A stretch of 64,000 nucleotides of DNA from Parelaphostrongylus tenuis. Its lineage: Eukaryota; Nematoda; Chromadorea; Rhabditida; Metastrongylidae. Position numbers and translations under genes: made by a program. The stretch lies in contig JAHQIW010000705.1 of assembly GCA_019055375.1 (NCBI GenBank), positions 29,436 through 93,435 of the forward strand, written 5' to 3'. This document shows positions 55,420 to 64,000 of this stretch, one piece after another. Numbering within the stretch: the stretch's first letter is position 1; every line of letters begins with the position of its first letter. The notes under the pieces were generated by a model, which saw only the letters and a list, made by a program, of their open reading frames with translations, did not search any database and was not told where the DNA came from.

Positions 55420-57420
55420 TTGATACCAACAACTATTGTGTGCCTCAAGAACTTTGTTGCAGCTCATACTTTCAATTATCGGTCGAACTTCTGCTGAAAG
55501 TTCACTGGTGATCTTGTTCGATCTGGGTCGCGCGATATGGATCGTGAAAGCGCATGTCATATAAACTTATCCGCTGTAGCTTCTATCTTACAGGATGGAA
55601 CAGTAGTTAATTCCTCCCTGTCGAGTAGAACCGAAACGGTGCATTTATGTTTGCAGAAATCTCAACGACATTTCTTTACGTTTTTCAGTCTTCATAATTT
55701 TTGTGCGTTATCAAGATCCTACAATGTTTTTGAGGAGTTATGGTTGGTGATTATTCGCTCGATACGTACACGGCCAATACCCAGTTGCAGATATTCCTAA
55801 CTCTCCAGAAGTTCTCCAATGAACTGTCGTAAACTTAAGCAGCTTTCTTTTGAATAAAGAACACTTCAATCTTCACAGATTCGTACACGTTTCAGAAGGA
55901 CTTCATGTTTCTCAGTCTATTCCTCATTTCATGCCAGTTACAATCGATAGGATGTCATTGATGTCGAGATTATCGTATACGGCTTATTCTTCCTCTCTCT
56001 CGAAACTGCTGGATATTGTTTATTTTCTGCGCTTACAGCGAATTGTCACATAAAGGATGTGGTCATCCAATAAAAGTAAGTAGGAAGAATGAGACTGACG
56101 CCAAAAAAATTTCGTCTTACATGCCAAGAGATTGGTCGGTCTCACCATAATCCCTATGGTTTTGGCCTGATTACGCCAAATACCCTTTTTATTCAAGTTT
56201 TTACGGAAGTTAGCCATCGTTGTCGACGCACACCTATGCTCGCCGTTGTGACGCTTGAAGAAGACTGCTTTGCCCCCCAACACAGATCTTGTTAATCAAG
56301 ACTTACAGGAAAGATTGCCTTTGATAGATTTCATGCCACTGGGGAAATTTTTGCTAGAAAAATTTCAGTTAAATCTTCTATTGTTTCCTAGAATCCCGTT
56401 TTTCCTAAGTTAAAAGTTTACAATCTTGCAAAAACGAATACATTCAGCTATTTTTTTTTCTTTCTGATTATGTAGCCAATTAACAGCTTTATAGATGCTG
56501 ATTGCGATACTGAGCTTGATTTATGGAAGGGATTCCATGGTAAATTCGCTTAACAAAAACAAGGTAATGTTTTGCTTTTGAAGTGATTAACCCGTTGTTT
56601 CAACTTCAGATCTACGCTTATATGAGTAAACGGATCCTAAGAAAACTGTACTGCTACCGAAGGATAGAATAACACAGGATAGGCTTTCTTGAACGTATTT
56701 TTAGCTAGAACAAAGCTCATTTCTTTGAAAATTTTCACTTTTCATCATGAACTTTGTAGAATGCAGTCACATTTTGTGAAATGTGCTCGTATTCCTTTGC
56801 CGTTCTTCCCGACGCCACTTATTCAGTAGTCTATTAGTAGTCGTACGATAATTTGAGAAATGAAGATTGACTGGGTTTGGTTTTTTGCAAGGTTTCTCTT
56901 GTATGCTGCAGCCAATGAGTCAGGAAGTACGTCTTCTTCTGAGTATTAACAGTGCATTGTTTGAAGTTTGAAGTGGCTATTATGATTATTATTAGAATGA
57001 AATTTCTGATTTTAGGGCCATTTTATTGCAGCGGAAATGCAGAAACACGATTGGAGAGGATCTTCCATAGACGAAATTTCAGAAAAATGGAGCTCAATTA
57101 TTCTAAAAATCTCTACTTCAAAATGATGACTACATCGTTGGAATAACAACGCACTCTAAACACTTACTGCACATGACCTTCGACACTATTGTAGCGACTA
57201 TTGTTCAAAAATTTTTTTTTACCGCATACTACTTCTGGAAAGGGGTGTGTTTCTGGTAGCTAGTGGAGTGAGTTTTGATAGAGTTCACAATCAACAATTT
57301 GGGGAGCACTGCAGTGAAAAGCGAGTCGAGATCGTCTTTTCTCACTCATTATTCTTTTGAGCGCCTTAGACATTTGTCTCTTCTTTAGTTTTTTGAGTAC
57401 TACAAGGTCAAGGCATATAG
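55420..57420. other. 2 kb without a supported gene
   Basis: Scattered short frames on both strands, none with a recognisable domain or splice context. Confidence 0.45.
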
Positions 57421-57423
57421 CCC

Positions 57424-57446
57424 CGCCTCGCCGCGCGCGCGCGCGA
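57424..57446 (+). repeat. CG dinucleotide run
   Basis: CCGCGCGCGCGCGCG, unusual in this AT-rich sequence; potential Z-DNA. Confidence 0.8.
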
Positions 57447-57452
57447 GAATCT

Positions 57453-57530
57453 CATTGTGGCGAGTATTTAGTGATGTAGATCATGGAAAGAATGTTGATG
57501 GTTCGATTCCCTGGACAACGCTTTCCAGCA
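57453..57530 (+). repeat. tRNA-like sequence with a consensus B box
   Basis: GGTTCGATTCC matches the polymerase III B box exactly, with a weak A box (TGGCGAGTATTTAGTG) about 45 bases upstream. Stems were not recovered; likely a SINE head. Confidence 0.35.
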
Positions 57531-58029
57531 GAGAACTTGATCTTTGCTAGTATTAAAGATTCTTCTTCAAAGTTATACTGTAGCGAAGAAAAGAAACGCT
57601 CAGTTGCCTGACAAATCACTACTTCTTGACACGGAACGTAAATCCATAGGGCAACAACACATATCCAACCTTCTTCCGCTTTCTCTCGACGATGTTGTCA
57701 AAGTCAGATTTCAGAACATATCTCCATATAGTGCGACCTTCTAAAGGAACTTACACAGAAGTGGATGTAGTCATTTTCACGAAGACTGTGCGTTTATTTC
57801 GATGTAACTTCCTGGATAATTGTTTCGCATCAAGAATCAATGAAATGTCAAACATCAGAGAATTTTTTTCCTCTAGCAATCACTTATAGAAAAAACGTTC
57901 TGTACCAATCAAAATCGCGAAATAATATCAAAAATAGTCTACAGCTCATGGCTTTAGCTACTGATGACTTCTGCTGACTCCAATCTTGAAATCCACGTCG
58001 ATTCTGACGAGTGTGGAGTTGTTTGATTG

Positions 58030-59430
58030 CGAACTTACGATAAACGAGCAGCAGTGATCAAACGAGCTTTCGGTGAGCCTTTAGAAGCTGTTCTTCTTTC
58101 ATATTTTGTTCAGATAGTGAACACAAGCGAACCTGCTGCTGTCCAGCTTTAGCTTATTTTTGACAATGTTTCGGACTCACTGCTTGCTGAATCCGAGCTT
58201 CCCGTGCCATTTTGCTTTTCGAGCGTTGCGGACTTCGTTGAACTTCGAAACGGATCTCCTGGTTGTTTTCCGGAAAAGGCGTGGTATTTGATTGACCGCC
58301 TCCGAGGACGGTCTTCAATCCACTCTGTCGAACGCTTTACGGATCTGTAAAACAATTGCTCGTTTTGAGTCGGCCAATTATGACAGTGTCGGCCATCTTT
58401 CGTAAAAGTCTATGGCAGTAGTTGACATGCATAAGACGGGATTGAAAAATGGCCGGCTTTGGCAAAAATTGGCTGGTTTCAAAACCACCAATTGTCTACA
58501 GCCCCATAAGGCGTTAGACCGAAGGGATTAAAGACCGTCCCTGGAGCAGTCAACCGACCGCCTCGCCTTTTCCGGAAGACATTCAGGAGATCCGTTGCGA
58601 AGTTCAACAAAGTATGCCGCGTTCAAGAGCAAAATTGGCTCAGGAAGCTCGGAATCAGCGAGTGGTGCGTCTGAAACATAGACAAAAAAGCTAAAGCTGC
58701 ACAGCAATAAGATCGCTCGTGCTCACTATCTGGACAAAAACATGAAAGAAGAACAGCTTCTAAAGGTCTCACCGAACCGATTCGTTTGACCGCTGCTGCT
58801 CGCATGTTAGAAGTGGTAATCACGAATGAGAAGAAATTCGCAATCAAACTACTCCACAATTTATCAGAATCGACGTGAACCTTTCGAGAAGGGCCAGCAG
58901 GAACCCGCAGTAGCTAAAACCATGAGTAACAGTCATTTTGCGGCATCTATGTTAGTCTGGGCCGGCATTTGCGTCACCGAAACGACTTCGTTGATCTTCA
59001 TAACGGAGACGTCAAAATCAACCCTGGCAACTAAGACCAGCCAGTTTCAAGAAGCATATTGGAGCCCTGGAGTACCCAACACCTTAGCACCGACTGATTT
59101 GTGCTTCAACAGGACTGCGCTCCTGTGCATTTGGCCCGATCAACGGTTACCATCTGTCAAGAGCAATTTCCACAACTTTCGCCGTAAGGAACTTGGCCGT
59201 CGAACTCACCGGATCTCAACTCAGTGGATTACTCAGTGTGGTCTATACTGGAGGAAGAAGTCCCGGTTACTCTCTACACCAGCGTAGATACGCTTTTAAA
59301 ACGGCTCTGACACGCGCTTGGGCCGAAATTGCCAGCGATAACGTGTGCGAGCATCGTTGGAAATTTCTCAAGCAACTTCGTAAATGTATAGAGGTCAAAA
59401 GAGACAATTTGAAAATCTGTGACGTATTTG
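58030..59430. pseudogene. Tc1/IS630-like transposase with a facing second N-terminus
   Basis: Plus strand from about 58540: FRRSVAKFNKV, RKLGISEWCV (HTH), then EKKFAIKLLHNLSE, EPFEKGQQEPAVAKTM, SHFAASMLVWAGICVTET, the degraded QQDWAPAH-like region, GRRTHRISTQWITQCGLYW and finally FKTALTRAWAEIASDN then KCIEVKRDNLK. This order fits the family with REGQQ..AAKT..RSHFPASVMVWAGICATGKT, recalled. Minus strand 58350-58050: KTTRRSVSKFNEVRNAR, KLGFSKQ and NIVKNKLKLD, the same N-terminus facing away. The arms pair around 58440. Frameshifts and stops throughout. Confidence 0.68.
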
Positions 59431-59833
59431 CTCGCCGATTAGTGTGTGGGCTGGTCGTGTGTCCAGCGTGGATTCGACAAGGCGATCGGTCTATTGCGCT
59501 GGCGCGACTCACATGTGAAGTTCAATTTTGATACTCAGTTTCAAATTTTTCACTCCGATTTGAAAGCGATCCAAGATAAGGCGTATGACTCCGACACTAG
59601 AAGATTTCCTCTTCACGACAATGTGCTTTTCGTCCTTCCAGTGAATTAATATTAGATTTGAGTGGAAGATGTAAAACATTATTTTATTTTGAATGCTACA
59701 CCGTTACAAAAAGTTTTTTTTTTGAGAAAAGAGCACGTAGCACAGTAGCAAGAGATTCAAACATTTGAACGATTACTAAAACTTGTCTGTGGAAGCAGCT
59801 GTTTCTCCAATTCTTTCCGTCGCAGAAAAAAAT

Positions 59834-60512
<679 letters not shown>

Positions 60513-60519
60513 CGCATCG

Positions 60520-61600
60520 TGAGGGTTGAATCGTCAATCTTTTCCTTCAGTATATCGTATTACTGAGGTTCTTTCAGGAACCAGGCTTACTATCAAGGAG
60601 GCGTTATTCAGGTTATCGAATGACTAATAAAAACATATTATTATTTTGTATCGATAGCTATCTTGGAATCAAAATTTTACCTTGTAATGCCAAAAAATAC
60701 CTTGCGAAGTTGATAAAACGAACTCTGATTGTGAAGCGTGCCTTTTTCCGTTGTAGAACTGGCTATAAAAGCTTTTTCACAAAGCAACCATGTGAGAAAT
60801 AGAAAAGCATAGGTTAAAAAAAAAGAAACGAAGTTATATAACAGCTGGAAATAAGTTCCCTTTCACAATAATTGCTTTTCCCGTTAAAAACGTGAATGAA
60901 ATTTCGATACATGGGCATTTCCTCAGAACATTGAACTTTTATCGAAGTACCTCTTGTTATATCTTACCATTTTATCACGATACTATTCTCTCAGTACCTC
61001 ACATTATCAAACAAACTACCATGATTCTATTGCAAAGCGCGATAGTACAGACTCTGGCCCATCGCGCCGCCCGCCCACGCGTGTGCGACAAGGGTCGATT
61101 TCGACCCTTGTCGTTGCCAAACGTGTTAAAGGCCTTTCTTTAAATGATTTCGAATACAGATTTCTTTGAAGAAGCCAGCGTTCATTGTAATCCGTCCTCA
61201 GATTTTTCCAAATAAGGGATATGGTTGTTTACTGCTGATGGCGAGATTTAGGCAAACATTTCTTCCAGGTCATCAATTCTGTAAATCATTCATCCAGCTT
61301 CAAAAGAAATTTCCCTAGTAAATGGCACAACGACTTTCAGGATTTTGACTATACATATATTCTATACGAGCAAGTTACATTAGCAACAGAGATGCCGCCT
61401 ATTGGTGAAGTCAACCATCTTTAGCGGTAGTGTTTTAGGCCTCTCATTTTTGCTCGGACTTTTCACGATTACAAGCCCGAATTTTCGCTTTTCCAGAGAC
61501 CTGCTCGTAGTATGTGTTACTCTATGACCTCCACACTCTATTTGATGACATGGCTAGACACGAGTCCCAAATCAGACTACCAAATTTGACTCAATATACA
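60520..61600. other. Unannotated stretch with one hairpin
   Basis: Short frames only. See the hairpin at 61086. Confidence 0.45.
61086..61113. repeat. Perfect 13-bp hairpin
   Basis: CGACAAGGGTCGA and its exact inverse separated by TT. GC-rich compared with its surroundings. Could be a cruciform, an RNA hairpin or a replication-stall site. It is not followed by a U tract. Confidence 0.9.
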
Positions 61601-61611
61601 ATTGAAAGGTT

Positions 61612-61815
61612 CGTGTGGCGCAGTGGTTAGAGGTGTTCTGCGTTACGCACGTGGTCGATGATTCGATCATGCGCTAGCAGTTCACCAAGCCGTCCATCCC
61701 TCAGGGTTGGTAAAATGAAGCCAGACTGATCCCAGACTTGTCTGGGAGGATAAGCGGCACTGACTCGATACAGCGGTGAGACCAACGCGAGTCATTATGA
61801 AGGCCAAATATGCAA
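61612..61815 (+). mobile_element. tRNA-headed SINE, family 4
   Basis: The head has TGGCGCAGTGGTTAGAG (A box) and GATGATTCGATCA (B box). The body continues CACCAAGCCGTCCATCCC, CCAGACTTGTCTGGGAGGAT and GGCACTGACTCGAT. I recall such a body from strongylid dispersed repeats, unverified. Confidence 0.55.
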
Positions 61816-61819
61816 TCCG

Positions 61820-64000
61820 TCCCTCAAATGAAGTTCGGAAAAACGAAGACGAATGCATGGCGTATCTCTCAAAGATTTGGTAAACACCGAGGGCTTCAAG
61901 GTTTATCCTTTTGCACAACTAAGCCCTATCAAATGTCTGACATGGTGTATAGTAGAGCACGTTATATCAAATAAACAGAGCACTACAATAGTAGCAGTAA
62001 GTTGGAATTATCTGAAGCAAACGAAGGCAGAAATCTGGTAGAAAGTGAGAGCGGCGTCTACAGTAAGTTGAAAGACAAAGCATATTAGGCTAATTTCATG
62101 ATAAGTGAAAGAGTTTTACTGTGGAGGGTTTATTTTGAATCTATAGAAAACTTGGAAAATTGAAGGAAAAGTATTAGACTTCAGTATCCTCGAGACTCAG
62201 ATGCAATTCAATGGTTGCTTAGCAATAAAAACATAGCTAACCAAAATCTCATAAAACGGAGAATGGATCCCATAAGATTTCGGAAAAGAATGTCTTTAAA
62301 AAAGTTCTACGATTGGTCGATGAAATGTCCTTAAAATTCCAGACATGGGAGCATCGATTGCAATGTGGTGCTAGCTTTTTTATCGTATCGCCTGTGACTT
62401 TTCGCTGTAACTTACGCTGGGCGCTGTAACTTTGTTCGCTTTGTTGTAGGACTCTACTAAGCTGTAATACCAAGCAACGTGAGCAGTTTCGCGATGACTA
62501 TGGGTTATCGGCCCTGAGGAAGACAAAGACGAAACGTTAGCCGAATAGATCTCATTACCAACCTCGTGGGAAACCGCGCAATCTTTGGAAATACAATGAC
62601 CACATAATATTATTTGCCTACAGCAAATAAAAAGTCTACATTCTCTGCATGCCAACCTTTAGGCATTGTATTAATAGGTCTTTTAGACTTTGCAGTGTTG
62701 AGGTTGGGTAAAGTTTGATACTATTTGTAGAGAAAGGTATCCAATTCTGCCGACTTTTTTCCAGTAACAGTAGTCTTAGAAAAATAACATTATTTTTCTG
62801 CCGCAACTATAATGCCATTTTCAATAGAAATACTGCTGCTCACGGAGTGAGTGGTGAGCGTTGTCGAGAAGCTGTTTGCACATAAGTACTAAGAACATTC
62901 TAGTTGAACAACAGCAATCAGTCACATTAAGATTGTGATACTAATCGTCTTAGAGTGGGCTCACACAGATATGAGTTGTATCAGCAAGGCGACTGAAATG
63001 TGAATAGTTAGTAATTTCATATAGTATTGCTAACAAATAGTGGATATCCTTTTTCTAGAAAAGCAAAGCCACTCAACAACAGTTCTCTGAGTATTACTGC
63101 TGCATTGATTCTCTTCTCAAAACCATCACAGAATTCGTTTTCGACTGTTCTCTAAGACCTCGTCCAAGCTTCGATATGCCTGATGATTAATTTTTGAGCC
63201 ATGCATATGGTCTATTATGGTAACTTATTCTGTGCAATGCGCGCGAGATTCGGCCTTAGACGGCCTCGTCAGTTGCACACGTGCTTTTCATTTTAGACCA
63301 CTCCTCTCAGGGAGAACTCAACCCTTACATAGAGAAAGCGTAGACGCACTATTTACGCGTGCCATTATATAAAAGAAACCACTAAATGGCAGTGTTGTAC
63401 ACTCGATTAGTCTAGGCTGGTACTTGAGAAATATCTTGCCAATCAAATCGCGTGCTTTCCTTGGACCAAGATCAAATTTCAATATCACTGATAATTGTTT
63501 TTATTTTGAATTGTATCATTGATCGACTAACATCACAGAATCGTACTTTGGGTCGACTAACACAACCTATCTAGACGTAATCATCGGTCATGCAACATAA
63601 ATAAGTCGTATTCATTACGGACTGACTCTTCAACGGAAAAAGGAGACGGTGACTGAGCGAGTTGCAAAGAAATTTGACCCTATCAGTAAATAGTACCCAC
63701 AAAGAAATCTGTGAAAACAAGTCGTGTAAAATGAAATAAGAATTTCTGTAGTTGTGTTTTAGCTGATTTTGCGAAAAACTTTGCTATCTATGGAAAAGCC
63801 TGATTTATCACATAGCGCTCTTACAGTAGATTAGACACCATAGGTTTTTGTCAGCTTCACATAAATATGTATTACTTCTTACCAAAATCGATTGGTAACA
63901 GTAAAATAGGATTTTGCAAATCATGAAGATTCCAGATTTTTATCTTGGACATATTGCTCATACTATTCTGTCATAATAAGATTCCGATATCCCGAAGCTC
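61820..64000. other. End of window, no supported gene
   Basis: Apart from the motif at 62490-62600, no exon, repeat family or RNA gene is recognised. Confidence 0.45.
62490..62600 (+). repeat. Retroelement-type motif (GACGAAACGTT)
   Basis: CCCTGAGGAAGACAAAGACG then AAACGTTAGCCGAA. The CTGAxGAAGxC..CGAAACGTT pattern occurs in Penelope-like and other retroelement termini across animals (recalled). No reverse transcriptase is recognised next to it. Confidence 0.3.

Noticed and set aside
62490..62600. Hammerhead ribozyme (CTGAGGA...GAAA)
   Set aside because: The stem between CTGAGGA and GAAA does not pair, so the core cannot fold.

Overview
The window is eukaryotic, AT-rich and almost certainly from a nematode, most likely a strongylid or other clade V worm. 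The evidence is short introns ending in TTTCAG-type acceptors, a probable spliced-leader acceptor just before an ATG, and broken RTE-type non-LTR retrotransposons, mariner and Tc1-like transposases, TA-flanked MITEs and tRNA-derived SINEs. It also holds fragments of what I recall as a nematode-type secreted protein family. There is no operon of bacterial type, no rRNA and no CRISPR array. Species is inference only.

Region 1 (1-25352) is one structure: alternating near-palindromic blocks A (1-3445), B (3446-14289), A' (14290-18165) and B' (18166-25352). All three A|B junctions are the same sequence, each seen in the orientation expected of inverted duplication. A' is the inverse of A and B' is the inverse of B. 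Every B arm carries a decayed copy of the same six-exon secreted-protein gene, ending about 120-130 bp from the A junction, with a TA-flanked MITE in the third intron. The middle of B is an RTE retrotransposon whose endonuclease half lies inverted against its reverse-transcriptase half. B' stops at 25352, where the second copy of the gene arm should begin.

Region 2 (25353-33300) is a transposon graveyard: an RTE reverse-transcriptase C-terminus (25.8-26.4 kb, minus), a Tc1/IS630-like N-terminus (26.6-27.0 kb, minus), SINEs and a mariner (29.2-29.9 kb, minus).

Region 3 (about 33300-48100, minus strand) holds the one gene that looks alive: a CREB3/OASIS-type bZIP transcription factor (C. elegans crh-2-like). 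Eight coding exons join in phase from 48068 down to 33494, about 278 codons. Its 7.7-kb first intron has absorbed three mariner fragments and several SINEs. A transmembrane segment, usual in CREB3 proteins, was not found after the zipper.

Region 4 (48100-64000) is mostly non-coding: a SINE, an RTE C-terminus (54.65-55.28 kb, minus), a Tc1/IS630-like transposase with a head-to-head second N-terminus (58.0-59.43 kb), a 0.68-kb CA microsatellite (59834-60512), a perfect hairpin (61086) and a tRNA-headed SINE (61.6 kb). Most long stretches here hold no gene I can support.
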